From Mesorhabditis belari (Eukaryota > Nematoda > Chromadorea > Rhabditida > Rhabditidae): a stretch of DNA of 64,000 bases. The position numbers were made by a program, and so were the translations under genes. Under the pieces are notes generated by a model. The model had not been told where the DNA came from and made no database searches. It saw only the letters and a program-made list of their open reading frames with translations. How positions within the stretch are numbered: position 1 is the stretch's first letter; the number at the start of each line of letters is the position of its first letter. The stretch lies in NCBI GenBank assembly GCA_958450365.1, contig CAUEEP010000759.1, forward strand, positions 3,267,880 through 3,331,879. Direction: 5' to 3'. Of the stretch, positions 40,791 to 53,400 are shown in pieces.

Positions 40791-41869
40791 TAAATTCCAA
40801 AGATCTGCCCGGAAATCCCTCTTTTGAATGAAAGAGATCTTTTCAAAAGAAAAGGATCTCTTTTCCTCTTTTCAAAAGCATCAATTTCACGGCTTTTCTT
40901 TCTTCTCCTTTTTCACTTCCCGAATAAACAAACAATCAAATAAACAAACAATCGAATAAACAAATAATTGTCTTCTTTTCTTTTCGTGAATCCTTGAGAA
41001 CTTGATTCAATAAAACGGGATTTACAAAAAAAGCCATTTCCAAGGCTTTTGGTTCATTTACATTCTTAAAAAGGTCAAAAAGACAAGTCAAAAACTTTCA
41101 AATTCAAATAAAAAGCTTAACTGATTGTGTAAAAAAGCTAAGAAAATCCGAATCACAATGAGATCAGCTATTCAATCTTGAATCTGAAATCTGTAAATAC
41201 TCTAATAGAACGCGATCTCGGGTACAGAAAATCATCTTTTAGAAAATCATTTTTTTCTCAGCTTCTAGAGTTTTCCCAATCACACTTTTGGTATCAAAAA
41301 ATACTAGATTTCAAGGGCTATCATTTGACACCATGTAGCACACTGTAGCTTAAACCAGCGTGGAGAACGGGAAGTTCAAAGTTAGACTACGCGGCTGTAC
41401 ACCCCTCATTGGGGGTCCGCACGAAATAAGCCGAAAGAAAAAAGCGATTACCGTTAAATTTGCTTATCTAAGTGCTATTTGATTCGAGAAAAGTCGCTAT
41501 TTTTCTATAAAAACGCTATTTTTCTATAAAAACCCCTATTTTTATTAAAAAATGCACGCCAAATTGCTTCTTTTACTAGCTGCCTCTACAAATTGCCTCT
41601 TTTCTTGAGGAAAAGAAAATTTTACTGAGCTTTCTATACGAGATTTTATGCTCAACCCTCTTGTGCACATTTTGAAACAAAAAAGAGATCAATTGGGTGA
41701 ATCTATGAAAAGTTGAGGCATTTTGAATGTAAAATCCCCGTTTTTCAACTTTCTGAAGTGTGGGTAAACTACCGTAACCATTAAAAAAAAGACGTAAAAT
41801 GATAAAACAAAAAAAATTTTTTTTTCATTTTTTGTCAAAATTTCTTTGTTTCTTTATCTTTTTTATTTC
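40791..41869. other. Intergenic, no gene seen
   Basis: AT-rich. AATAAACAAACAATC repeats at 40923-40970. Nothing else is supported. Confidence 0.4.
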
Positions 41870-42045
41870 TTTATCCTTTCTTATCGTTTCTTATCGTTTC
41901 TTATCGTTTATTTATCCTTTCTTATCCTTTCTTATCCGTTCTTATCCCTTCTTATCCTTTCTTATCCTTTCTTATCGTTTATTTATCCTTTCTTATCCCT
42001 TCTTATCCTTTCTTATCCCTTCTTATCTGTTCTTATCCTTTTTTT
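41870..42045. repeat. 11-12 bp minisatellite TTCTTATCCTT
   Basis: About 15 copies with TCG and CCC variants. Confidence 0.9.
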
Positions 42046-43402
42046 TATCATTTACATAATTTTGTTTCCAACTAATGATTTGTTTTACAGGTAGAAGTCG
42101 TTAACAAACGCGTCAAAGAACAACTCTGCTCAAATTCAATCAAAAAACAATGGGGATTTTATTAGGTGATTCTTTTTTTTGAAAGATGATTGTTTTTATA
42201 GTATTTATGGTTTAAATGTACAAATTTAGATATGTTTGGCCAAAGATGTTTGAATATGTCTTCGAAATGATCTCTCCTTGAATATGGTCTTGAATATGCT
42301 CAGCCTCAGCTCTGGCTCTCCTCTTCCATGGAAGTTAGCAAATTTGTAGGTTGGTTGACTTTTTTTGTAATTTGTTGATATTTACCCGTCGAAACTTAAA
42401 ATATTTTTTCTAAGTTTCGACGATGTTTCCCAAATGAATCAAAATCAGTCAAAAGCTCAAAAAATATTTTTTCAATTTGTTTTGCCTCTACCAGTCAATT
42501 TAAGTTAGAAAATGAATATTTAGTGGTTAAAAATGGTTTTAGCTCTACTTTTGAACTTGAAAAGTGCCCCAATAGTCGATAGCTTGAATACACAAAGTTA
42601 ACGTTGAATTTAAAGTGTTTTCGACGTGTCGAAATGTCGGTTTATCGATTGAAAACCTATGCTAAAAGTGTCAAATGCGTGCTAAGCCCCCTCGATTACC
42701 CCTAGAAAAGTAAAAAAAATCAAAAATATAGGTGCCCCCCAACCACCAAAGTACCAAAAATTGAATGTAGGGATGGGCCCTCTTCTGTTTCTTCTCCAAC
42801 ATTCATTGTTTTCCAAAAACTCGTTCAGGTGACTACATGGGATCTAACTTTCGGTATTAGGCGCGACGTAGGCAAAGGCAAAGTTCCAATTTCTAGAGCT
42901 TCCATAGAAGTTAGCAAATTTTCGCTTTCTTCGATGATATTTGAGCAATTGTGCGCCTTTGCGCTCATTGGGCAGCAATTTTGACTTGATTGTAGTGAAA
43001 ACATCGGAGAATTTGTTGAATTGATCCAAATAACTGCATAAAAATTTGTGATGGGTACAACTTTCGGTATTCGACGCGAGTAGGCAGTTTTTTCAATTTA
43101 GGATCATTCAAGCCATCGGATTTGAAGGACTTTTCGAAACCTGATCGGGTAGACAAATCTTCAAAACTTCTCTTAGCTGTTGTTTGCCGTCTCGTCTTTC
43201 ATAGCTTTGAAAATTAAGTTCCCAAAACCGACTGTCAGATCGGCGGCACACATTATCTAGGCCCAATTTTCTAAACGTAAGAGCGAAGCACTCCTTTTCG
43301 ACTATCAGAATCGGGAGCAACAAGGCCAAGGCAGACATCTAATGACTTTAAGCTTCTTTTGAAGCTGATATTTCGATCAAGAGGATTCTTCTGCGCAAGT
43401 TA
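42046..43402. other. Intergenic with degenerate duplicated segments
   Basis: No intact gene. GGAAGTTAGCAAATTT occurs near 42340 and, as AGAAGTTAGCAAATTT, near 42904. ACTTTCGGTATT with a GCGCGA-like follow-on occurs near 42848 and 43063. Minus-strand ORFs at 42844-43338 overlap each other in different frames and look like decayed coding DNA of unknown family. Confidence 0.35.
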
Positions 43403-44129
43403 TTAGGCTGGCCGACTAGTCCGTAGATTTTTTTATTAACTTTTAAAATGTAATTTCTCAAAATCCCACAATCAATCTTTATGAAAATTTTATAGTAACT
43501 TTTAATAAAGGTAGAAGGTTTTTCTCTAAAAGATGAGGTTTCCTTCCCGTATTACTTTTTATAAAAATTGAAAAAAGTGATTTTCAATAGTTACTTAAAA
43601 TAATTTTTTTTCAGTATAAAAACTATATATCAAATAATCAAATAACCACAAACCCATGTCAGAATTTTATTATGTATTTTAGCCACAAAAGAAGATAATA
43701 TAGAGCCCAAGATTTTGCATTTCGAGTTTCCATTTTTATACTAACGATTCGAAGGAAAGGTGCGTTTTTTTAAAACTAAAACTAAAGCTTTATATGAAAA
43801 ACGGTTCCACCAGAAAAATTTCCAGTTTTGGTTACTTCATTTTGTTTTTGGCTTCTTCATCTTTTTTATCTAAAAACTGGACTATGAAAAGTTCGATTAA
43901 AGACAGTTCCCTCAAAAGACGCCAGGAACCAACCAACTAAATCTTCGAAACTAGTTGTAGATTGCTCTCTGTACGTTGTAGTTGTATGATGTTGGTAAAA
44001 AATTTTTCAAGGATAGGTTTTATTTGCTGCAAAATGCAAAATTTTTAGAAAGATTGATGATGAGGTTTTTAAAGAGATTACACTTTAAAAGTTGATTAAA
44101 AAATTCGACGAACTTATCGGCTAGCCTAC
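43403..44129. mobile_element. TIR element (727 bp), mariner-like ends
   Basis: Left TTAGGCTGGCCGACTAGTCC and right complement GTAGGCTAGCCGATAAGTTC, then TTTTTTAAT(C)AACTTTTAAA on both sides; TA flanks. AT-rich interior without a transposase frame. Confidence 0.7.
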
Positions 44130-44229
44130 TATGTCCTAATGGAGCGCCATAGTGTTCTATTAGAATATTTATGGATTCAAATTTAAATCAAATTAGAGTA
44201 AGATTCAAAAACAAGTCAAATCCTTTCAG

Positions 44230-47200
44230 ATGAAAAGTCTATCCATTGTAATTGTGTCATTCACCTTGATCAAAGATAAGCGAAATGGAATCTGTTGTTT
44301 GTTGGGATTTGATGGGGTCAGTGATTGAAAGGAAAAGGCACAGCTGTTCTCCCATTCTCATCTTCCCCTTTTTCCCGCCTTTCTCTCTTCTAAATCATCA
44401 TTGTTGTCTTTCGATTTGGATCAAAAAAAAAAGATTTTCCATTCCATTCCAATATCTTTTCCGAATCACAAATGTTTTCTCGATTCGGGATCGAATTTCT
44501 TGTCGCATTACTGCAATTTTTTGGCTCAACTCTTGGTGATTTCGATGTGCATCTCGCGAGAAGAGCTCTCGATTTTGCGGGTTCGACTTTGATATATTTT
44601 GTATAGATATAGCCAAAGATATATTCCAAAAATAGTCATGTGTTTCTAGAAGGGATTTAGTTTACGAAATGGCAAGTTTGTGAAAGGAGAAAAATGCTTT
44701 CAAATCAAAGTAACTGAATATTTTTTTTTTGGAAAACATTTGACAAAAACACTTGACATGTCTATTTGAGGTGTGCACACACTCTTGATGGTGTAATGGA
44801 TAAGAAGCTTTTAACAAGATCGAGCTCTATGCACCATTTTCCTCGGGTTCAACTCCTTTTGCAACTAAATCTTTTGCTTTTTGTTTATTTAGATATTTTT
44901 AGGCTTAATTTTGTTTTTTTAAGGAAATTTGATGGAATTTATGATAGAAAATAAAGATTATAGTACATTTTCTACGATATCTTTTCAACAATTTCTTTTC
45001 AACTCTTAAAATTCAGCCGCCTCCTACTCGGAAGACCCATGGAAATGCGTTGGGAAATACAATGGAACGGTGATGTTTCGGACAGCAATTCCGTGTGATT
45101 GGTTGAAAGATGAGGTGAGGAAATGAAGAATTGAGTGAAAAGATTTATATTTTAGTGTTGGGCCATTGTCACGAACGATACGGAATGGGTGACTGTCGCT
45201 TTCAGGTTTGTCGAAATGTTTGTGAGAATTGAGAAATACGAAATTTTCTAGTGGCACTCGATCTCGCTGGCAACTTTTTCTGGAACTCTTCGAAACGATG
45301 GGCGAACCAAAGAAAAAGGTTTGCCAGAGCAATTCTATGGACGAATATTTTATTTTTTCAAGTTGAGATGTGGTGGATCAGTTCAACACTATTTCTTCAT
45401 CGCTTTGCAATCGATTTGGCCGTCGATGGAGCACGCTTTAAGGAAAATTCTCAAGGTATCGTAAAAACTCTAATAGAAACCCCAGGCGCGTTTTTATTTT
45501 TCAACTTTCCTCAACAAGGATTCCCAAAATTATGGAGCCGAAATTCGATCATTGATCTTTTGTTAATTTTCAAGAAATTTTTATAGATACCTTAAAAATC
45601 ATTGAACGTAACAAAAATTTAGCAATATTCTATTTTAAGTAATGTCCGATTACATCTTCTCATGCCTTCATTCCGTGTTTTTTGGGAATTCGGTGCACTG
45701 TGGTCTTTGAGATTCCAATTGCAGCAGCCATCTTTCGGGTGGAGTTTTTCTGTGATTTCGGGTTTCTTTAGATTCGTTGAAAGATCTTTCGATGATTGAT
45801 TGAATTGTTGGCAATCTTCTTTCGGCCGCGTCCTAGTCGATCTTCCAATTTCCCCAGTCTCTTTATGGTGCTTGATTGCTTTTGAAACTGTCTGGTGAGG
45901 CACGTGCAAAAGCCGCGGAAACTCCATCACTGATTTACCATCCTGTGAGAGTCCATGGCTGGCCGCGGATCCAATTGTATTTCTTCAAAAAAGCCATTAC
46001 AAAAGAATTTTAGTCATACGTAAGAAGAATAAGAAGAAGATAAAACAATCAATCTGCCAAAGCAAGATCCGCTCCTTGATTTTGGGACACCCTGTCGACT
46101 GTGCTTATATTTTTCGATGCAAAAATTAAAAATCAAACAAAACTGTCGACAGATGCCATGTAAAAACCCGGCTAGAAATTCAAAATGTTTGTGATAATTT
46201 TTTGAACAACAGAAACATACTTTGGTACTAACAATTCAGTCAAAAGTTAACATTAAACAACAAAAACAAAATAGGTATACCGAGTTTAGCTTCAGCTTCA
46301 GTTATTTTTCAAAAACTCGCTTATGATCGATCGGTGTCATCAAATTCATTGTTTACGTCCATATTCAAATCAATTTAGATTAATCAGCCATGATTGATCG
46401 ATTTGATTAATCAGCTCAGCAAATGATCGATCGAAAGCTTTAATGATCCGATCGGAATGGGTCCATCTTTGTCGAAGCGTACAATCTGATCATCTTCAAG
46501 GCCATCGACATCATTTCCACAAGTCTTTAATGACTTCTCGATGAGCTCCCTTGGTAAAGCTTTCCATGAGTCGACGATCCACTGCAAGGAAATTTCAATT
46601 GCCTTCATATTTCCGGCTTTTGTCTTCTCGTGATCATTCTAGAGATCTCCATCATCTCTGTCTTCGTAGAGATGACGATTTTTTACCTTTCGGCGTTCTC
46701 TTGTATATCCTCGACATCTTGAATCACGTGATCAACGTTGTCCCAATCGAGATGTGTTTGCGTCTTTTCTCAAAGAATCCAAGTTGCTCATGTTCTCGGC
46801 GATCACGAAATTCCTTGAGTCCGTCCAAATTTTCGGATTGCTCCATCAATCTAAAATATCAATCTAAAAAAAGAAAACAATAATAAACAAAGTGAGAAAA
46901 TAGTGCTTAAAAGAATGAGATGCAGCCAGAAACAAGGTGCGCGAAATAAAATAGAAGTGATACTTCTAATAGAGAGTGCGCTTCTAGTTTTCGATTTCCG
47001 CCCAGATAACGCTTCTATTACGGTATACAATGTGATTTTGCATTTGATTCGGATTTGATTTGGTTTGATTTGATTCGAATCCGAAACATTTTCAGACAAG
47101 AACGAGTCGAAATGTCCTCTTTACGGGCCATTCTCTTGGTGGAGCTTTGACGGCGATAGCTTCGACCACTTTCGCTTTCCGACACCCGAGTGTCAATGTG

Positions 47201-48905
47201 TCGATGGTAGACTTTAAATCTAGGACTTTTCGGTCTAAACGTCAATAGGTGTCCAACGGAAAAATTGGCCATATCTTGGTCAATTTCACTATAATCTTTT
47301 TGTCTTTGATTTTATTGAAAATTAAATTCTGCGTCAATTGATATCAAAATCAAAAAGATCGGAGTGAATTTGACCGAGATATGCCATTTTTTCGTTGTAC
47401 ACCTATTGGCGTTCGCACCGAGGTTTAGTAGACTTCGTTCTCAGGTCTAGTCGACTCGCTATCCGATCGAGATTCTGTCGGATCGGATCAGCATCGGATC
47501 TGAGGCAATCCGATCCATCCGAGCAAGTCTAACGTGTAGTAAAAACTGATTTTAACTGAATCTTCACTGAATTGACTGAATATTTCACATTTTAATCGGA
47601 TAATTTGCTCGAAAAGTAGCTAATCCTATCCTTTCTGTCGGATTGGATCGGATTCAATCGATAAGCTATAGTGAGCGATAAGCCTTGAGTACTTTGTAAC
47701 AAAAATGGGCAACAATTTGCCTTTCCAAAGTCAATAGCAAATTTTCAGTACACATTTGGTGAACCTCGAGTGGGAAATGCCGAATTCGCGGCAGCTCACG
47801 ATCGCTTAGTGGAAGAATCGTGGAGAGTCGTGCATCGTCGAGATCTCGTGCGTATTTGAAAATGGGTTTTTTTCCTCATTTTCCCAGGTTGCTCATATTC
47901 CGTACTGTTACGAGCATCTGTGGTCTCGTTCTTGTGGTCAACTCGCAAATCATGGACCATGGCATCATGGAACTGAGGTTTGAGTGTCTAATTTGAACCT
48001 AGAATGGAATCTAGAATCTTTGAATCTATTCAGTTTTGTTTGAATTGGGTTTAAAACTTATTCATTTTCAGGTGTGGTTCCCGGGGAATATGACAAATGG
48101 AGGTTTGTATCGGATTTGTCGAGGAACTCCGCTGAATGAAGATGATACATGCAGGTTGGTGAAATTGATTGAATAGATAAATAAAAGATTACCCTGGGAT
48201 TACGGTAGCTTTTTTTCTAAGCGCATCTTTTAGAAATGTTTTCCGATAAAACAAAACAAAAACATGAAGAACAAGAAAAGTTTTCCGATCAAATGCCAAT
48301 GCAGAGTGCGTGAAAAGTTCTGTTTAGTTCTCATAAAGATACCATTTGGTTCCCAGTTTGGTTCCTATTTGGTTCCCAGTTTGGTTCCTGTTGGTTCTTA
48401 TTTGGTTCCCATTTTGGTTCCTATTTTGGTTCCTATTTGGTTCCATTTTGGTTCCTATTTGGTTCCTGTTGGTTCCCAAAATGGTTCGTATTTGGTTCCC
48501 ATTTTGGTTCGTATTTGGTTCCTATTTGGTTCCTATTTGATCCTATTAGCTACAAAGATCATTTCTTCAGAAAAAACCAAATAAATAATCAAATAATCAA
48601 ATAAAATAGCCAAAAACAGACATCAAATTTGAGATCTTTGACTATTTTTACTCTAAGAATCTTTCAAAATAAAGATTTTTATGAAAAAGCATTTCTAGGG
48701 TAAAAATAGTCAAAATTTTCAAATTGAAAACCTGTTTTTCTCTAATTTCCTTACTTCGAGCCTTACAAATGATTCTTTGAGAGAAGGCAGAACTTTTCAC
48801 CCTGTATTCAGCAACTCGGCCTATCTTCGCTTCAATATTGATGATCATCGATATTATTTCGAAAAAGAGGTCAGCACACACGGAGATCTTGGATGTCCCG
48901 AATGA
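44230..48905 (+). CDS. Secreted class 3 lipase (alpha/beta hydrolase)
   Basis: Well-supported exons: 45017-45114, 45156-45205, 45252-45318, 45363-45455, 47096-47206 (or to 47197), 47749-47847, 47888-47977, 48072-48154, 48761-48905. They join in phase and end at TGA 48903-48905, with AATAAA at 48944. The first exon is tentative: ATG 44230 directly after TTTCAG, a hydrophobic MKSLSIVIVSFTLI, donor at 44294. Lipase_3 hallmarks: LFTGHSLGGAL (catalytic Ser), YTFGEPRVGNAEFAAAHD, RVVHRRDLVAHIP (catalytic Asp) and a late HHGTEVWFPG (candidate His). The usual FRGT reads FSGT here. Expected to be extracellular or lysosomal and to hydrolyse acylglycerols; the substrate is not known. Length about 296-299 residues. 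Confidence 0.85.
44775..44865 (+). ncRNA. tRNA-like sequence in lipase intron 1
   Basis: A-box-like TGGTGTAATGG and B-box-like GGTTCAACTCC about 50 bases apart. No good cloverleaf. Confidence 0.4.
45619..46097 (-). pseudogene. Tc1/mariner-type transposase N-terminal relic in lipase intron
   Basis: The minus-strand frame 45960-45619 encodes a helix-turn-helix start (LLHVPHQTVSKAIKHHKETG) followed by a GRSTRTRPKED stretch, typical of Tc1/mariner DNA-binding domains. The 5' end near 46083-46097 reads CAGGGTGTCCCAAAATC on that strand, a common Tc1/mariner terminus. The catalytic domain and the other terminus are missing. Confidence 0.65.
46411..46870 (-). pseudogene. Possible pogo/Jerky-type transposase fragment in lipase intron
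   Basis: Minus frame 46608-46411 reads W-IVDSWKALPRELIEKSLK, then CGNDVDGLEDDQIV, resembling the C-terminal part of pogo/Jerky-type DDE proteins (aW--I--e-I--SFk-CGI---DG-ED). The upstream minus sequence contains broken coding-like stretches with a Glu/Arg-rich MEQSENLDG start. No intact protein. Confidence 0.4.
47238..47413. mobile_element. Small foldback element in lipase intron
   Basis: Arms of about 65 bp are inverted: AACGTCAATAGGTGTCCAAC with the complement ending CACCTATTGGCGTT, including ATATCTTGGTCAATTTCACT against the GTGAATTTGACCGAGATAT side. No coding content. Confidence 0.75.
48350..48545. repeat. TTGGTTCCTAT minisatellite in last lipase intron
   Basis: About 18 units of TTTGGTTCCTA and TTTTGGTTCCCA, a diverged relative of the 11-bp GGTTCCAATAC family. 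Confidence 0.85.
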
Positions 48906-49294
48906 AAATGCCCTTTCAAAGACATATAATTTATTTTTGAGCAGAATAAATCTAAAGCACATGAATGCGATTCTAAAATTGCTATTATAAAAATGCTATT
49001 ATAAAATTCAGAAAGGATCATAAAGTTAGAGGAATTAGGATGAAATGTCTTACCGCATGCGCCGTATAGGCCAGTCTTACAGTCTTATCTGATTTTCATC
49101 TCTTCAGATCGATGTAACATTCCCTTGCGAATTGGCAGTTTAAAAATGCGCAAAAGGTCGAGATTTTGGGTGGCTGACTACTTCGATCGATCAAAGAATC
49201 AAGAGTTCTTCAATAAGTGCTCAAAGTTTCAAAGTTGTATGGAATCTAGAATCCTTGGTGATCTAGAAAACAGCTTATAAGTTGATAGGGAAAG

Positions 49295-49379
49295 ATGTCG
49301 TGGTGGCTGAGTGGTAGTGGGCTTGAATACGAGGCGAACACCGGGTTCCAGTAGCTGGGGTTCGAGTCCGGCGATTGCC
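49295..49379 (+). ncRNA. tRNA-like sequence (class II type)
   Basis: Exact A box TGGCTGAGTGG and perfect B box GGTTCGAGTCC with a long variable region (CACCGGGTTCCAGTAGC), followed by a T run (49381-49388) that could terminate Pol III. This and 62547-62619 have the best promoter boxes here. Loop GAATACGAG gives no clear anticodon. Confidence 0.5.
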
Positions 49380-49399
49380 TTTTTTTTCCTTCTTTTAGC

Positions 49400-50149
49400 T
49401 TTGAATGGTTTGAGGGTTTTGGTGATGTTGGATGACCATTATTGACTGTATATCCAGAGCAACGGTATGCCAGATGCTGTACGATTGTACTTAGAGAACA
49501 CGCAAACAATTAAATGCTATTGATTGATATCTTTGAGTGTCTTGTATCAGAATCAAATCAAATCCATTCATTATGAACGATTTATTCAATTGAATATCAT
49601 AAAATCAAAGAAGCACCTGTACTATAAGGCAATGGGAATTTGGCAAGAAAAGAAATGAGGAGAAAAGCACCATTGAGAAAAAGACAATCAACAATTTGAT
49701 CCACGTCGACTCCCCAAATCAGGATCTGAAAGTTTTGCGTTGAATTGATCAAGTTTAGTTTTTGGGTAAGCAGTTTGACTTGTCTCAGTGATCACGAGAA
49801 CTGAAAGCTATTTGAGCTATTCACGCTGAAAGCTAGCTAGTCACGATGAGCCCCTTTTGGCTTTTAGCTACCGTTTCGAGAGCTATCTACTAGCTGTAGC
49901 TCTGAAAATTTTGAACCACAGGCATTCTGGGACAGAGAATCTGAATTCGTTATTAGTTTTTGAGAAATTTTAATTTCCGAGTCAATACAGTCATCACAAA
50001 ACTCTCTAAAAATTAAGCAAAAATAGAGAAAAGTTTGGGTAATTAAAACCGGATAAAATATCCAAAAATAGAGCTGTTTTCTTTAAAAACTAATAACGAA
50101 TTCGATTTCTTTGATCTCGAAAATCCCTGATGCAAATTTTCAGCTCAAA
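49400..50149. other. Region downstream of the four-TM gene
   Basis: A minus-strand open stretch at 49735-49600 follows TTTCAG and could be an exon (LNGAFLLISFLAKF), with AATAAA after its stop. It is not in phase with anything recognised. A spliced-leader-like GGTTTTAATTACCCAAACTT lies on the minus strand at 50050-50031. Confidence 0.3.
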
Positions 50150-50390
50150 TCAACCTCAAAAAAGGGTTATCGGACGCCCCACTCCTTTGCTATTGGCAAT
50201 CTAACTTTAAGTTCAAATATCTCGGTGTTGGACTGTTCGATTGAAACATTTTTGGTACCATTAGTTGCGCAAAGTCTTTCTCTGTCGATTGATACAAAAA
50301 CTATCCAAATTGAACCGCCCAACACCGAGATATTTGAGCTTAAAGTTAGGTTGCCAATGGCAAAGGGATGGGGCGTGTATTAAATGTCCA
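50150..50390. repeat. Palindromic dispersed element, copy 2
   Basis: Arms GCCAATAGC...TTCAAATATCTCGGTGTTGG and the complement with CAACACCGAGATATTTGAGC. The loop motif ACCAATCGACAGAGAAAG is present in inverted form (CTTTCTCTGTCGATTGATAC). Confidence 0.75.
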
Positions 50391-50497
50391 CTTTGCGTAG
50401 AAAAGGGTAAATTGGCTCTTTATAATGCAATACAATATTCAGCTAGCAAAAGCTGAATATCTTTGGCTTTCACAAAAGCTGGGGTAACTCAAGGCAT

Positions 50498-53400
50498 TTA
50501 CTCAATATCCCCCGTTGCAGCACTCAACAAGCCGGCGTGAATGAGAGCCTCGCGGATTCGATCATTGATCATTTGATCGCTTATTCGAGGTGGATTCTCT
50601 TGAAAAGGGGTTTCTGTTGGCTTGTTTTGGCTTCTGTTGGCTTGTTTTGACTTCTTTTGGCCTCTTTTGGCCTCTTTTAGCTTCTTTTGACTTGTTTTGG
50701 CTTTTTTCCTAGTATTTTCTTCCTTTTCTACTCACCAATCATCCCAGCTTGAATAAAAGACTCGCGGCGTTCTCGAAGTCGCGCAAATGAACGCTCATAG
50801 CCGACACAACGGAGCTAGAATTACAGCTTCTTAGTCTTCGTTATGAATAGGTCTTTTTTTTTAGCTCCATAAGATTTACCACAAGATAAATCGTGTAGAG
50901 AACGAGAACGGCGAAGAAAAGCATCCCGAACACAAGAGCGACCAATCGTAAAGCGAGACTCTCACTCTGGAATTTGGAATTGAGCTCTGGAATTGCTCTG
51001 GCTTGCTCTAGAATTGTTCTGGCTTGCTCTAGAATTGTTCTGGCATTGCTTTAAAGCCAAATTTTCCCCATTCCCGGTTCACTTTCACTCACCGCAGCTT
51101 CAATATTATTTCTTGGATGGTGTGTCCAATGCCCTTTCTGATCCATGCTCATTGTCGCTGACTCAACCATTTCCACTTCGGAGTTCGGAGCTGTGATCAC
51201 TGAACCGCAGAAAACCTGAAAATTTTATGAAATGACAAAAGAAATGGATTAATCGCTCAATGGGGATTTGAACCCTCGACCTTCCCCTTACTAGGCTACC
51301 ACTCTACCACTGAGCCATCGGCTTCTTCTTTCTCCGGAAGAAATAGGAAACATAAGGAAAGAAAAGAGAAAAAGTTTGAGGTTTCGCTTTGAAGTTTTGA
51401 CCATTTTCGCCCCCTAGCTAATAAGGGCGCTCCACACGCGAGGGAACAAAGGGCAACACTAGCCTAGGGGATAGTGCGCCGGACTAGAGAACGAATGGGG
51501 CCTCTTGCGGCGGGTTCGAGTCCTGCCAGTGACAAACCTTTTTAGAAAAACAGACAAATACCATTTTTAAGGCATTGTGCTTTTTCCAGTACAGCTATAT
51601 CAATCAAAATCAAAAAACAATTCTTCTTTTTAATTTTAATCCAAGAAAAAGAAGGGAAAAACAAGAACAGTCAACAAAAAAGTCTGTCATCAAGGTCAAT
51701 TTTTAAAAAGATCCGCTTATGCCAAAGGAATCTTTTTAAAGAGCTTTTTTTGACAGATAAATAATCCTTCCTAGTGTCGATAGCTGAGGTAATAGCTGAT
51801 TTCCTAAATTCAATGACCCTAAAAAGAAATTTGTCTGTTTTTCAAAAGACTTGGTCGATGGCGGACTCGAACCCACTACAAGAGGCCGCATTCGCTTTTC
51901 AGTCCGGCGCACTATCTCCTAAGCCACCGCTGCCTTTTCCCGCTCGCGTGTGACGCGCCCTTATTGGTTGAGGCGTTTTTTGTGGTCGAATGGGCGAAAA
52001 TTGTCAAAACTTTAAACGCATTTTTCTCGTCAGGATTTTAATTTGAGCAAAAAGTGAATAGATATATTCGATTGCAGCTATCCTGAAACATCAGTCCCAG
52101 TAAGCTGTAAGCTATCGGCGAAAGAAGAAATAGGAAAGACAAGGAAGAAAGAAGAAAGAAAGAAAGGAAGGAAGAAGAAAGAAAGGAAGGAAGGAAGAAG
52201 AAAGAAGAAGGGAAGGAAGAAGGAAGGAAGGAAGATGGAAGGAAGAAAGAAGGAAGGAAGAAGAAGGAAGGAAGGAAGAAGAAAGGAAGAAGGACGGAAG
52301 GAAGAAGAAAGGAAGAAGAAAGGAAGAAGAAAGGAAGAAGAAAGGAAGAAGAAAGGAAGAAGAAGGAAGGAAGAAAGGAAGAAGGAAGGAAGGAAGAAGG
52401 AAGGAAGAAGAAGTTAACATCAAACAATTTTATAGCAACTCAAAAGGCTTTGATGAAACAAACCGTGAAAAAGATGATGAGCAACGAGCGAGCACCGAGA
52501 GTCGGATAGAGGAGTTGGGGGGAATGTCGATGAATACCTGGAAATGAATGAATCCATTGGTTATCTGCAATGACTTCAATAGTCTCTTCTTCAAGACGAA
52601 CCAGCAAAAAGAAGTATTGAACTGACGGCCATGATTATACAGACAACGATGAGACTTCCGAGAAACCAGGTGACACCCTGAAATAGGCATTAGAATCTAG
52701 CCAAGCTACAGTAGCTTTTAGAACAAACCAATCTACAGAACCCATCTACAGTAATCCAGCTGACTAACCTAACAATCCGATAGCTGATTGCCTTTTTTTA
52801 GGTTCTAATATGCGTTCTCTATTCGATATTTGCGTTCTCTATATCCTATAGCACAATCACATCGTATAACAAAACCCTATAGCATCTGGCACACCACTAA
52901 TACGGATAAAGAGCCTTCGCCACAACTTTTCATCAGTTCCTGACTTTAAAACCTAAAAAGATATGGCAATCAGCTACTGGACTTGAACCAGAGAGGCATG
53001 GCCTTGCCCCCCGCCCCCCGTCCTAGCCCACTACCACTCGGCCACCGCTGCAACTGGTCCACCCAGCGAGAGAGAGGGTTCTAATCCCGTGGTTCCATTT
53101 TTTCTTACTAAACTTTGAAGGCTTAAAACTTTTGATAGAATGCTCTATAGGAAAAACGGAAAGCAGATTCGGAATCAGCGTGAAATTCTACGTCGGATGA
53201 TTTATGGCACATGTCATTTGACCATCTCAGTCTTCCCTTGTAAGTCTTTGGTCCTTTCTTTTCCCAATCCATTCATTCCACTCCTAATCACCAGAATCAC
53301 TCTAAAACTTGCCGTATCACTTGTTGCAATGTAAGCTGACGCTGAGGTGATGATTATCGATGAGAGAAGCACCTAAATTGAATTGTTGACTGAATACTGA

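Larger units (their letters stand above)
51385..52025. mobile_element. Foldback element with a tRNA-like sequence in each arm
   Basis: Arms 51385-51585 and 51836-52025 are inverted copies. Each carries AATAAGGGCGC, CACACGCGAG, a tRNA-like body and AAAAACAGACAAAT. The arms start at TTTTGACCATTTTCGCCC and its counterpart near 52000. The centre is AT-rich. Confidence 0.8.

Noticed and set aside
46551..46883. Plus-strand 110-codon ORF
   Set aside because: It is antisense to transposase-like sequence in the lipase intron and has no domain features.
52038..52427. FLPSSF-type ORFs
   Set aside because: Polypurine microsatellite read on the other strand.
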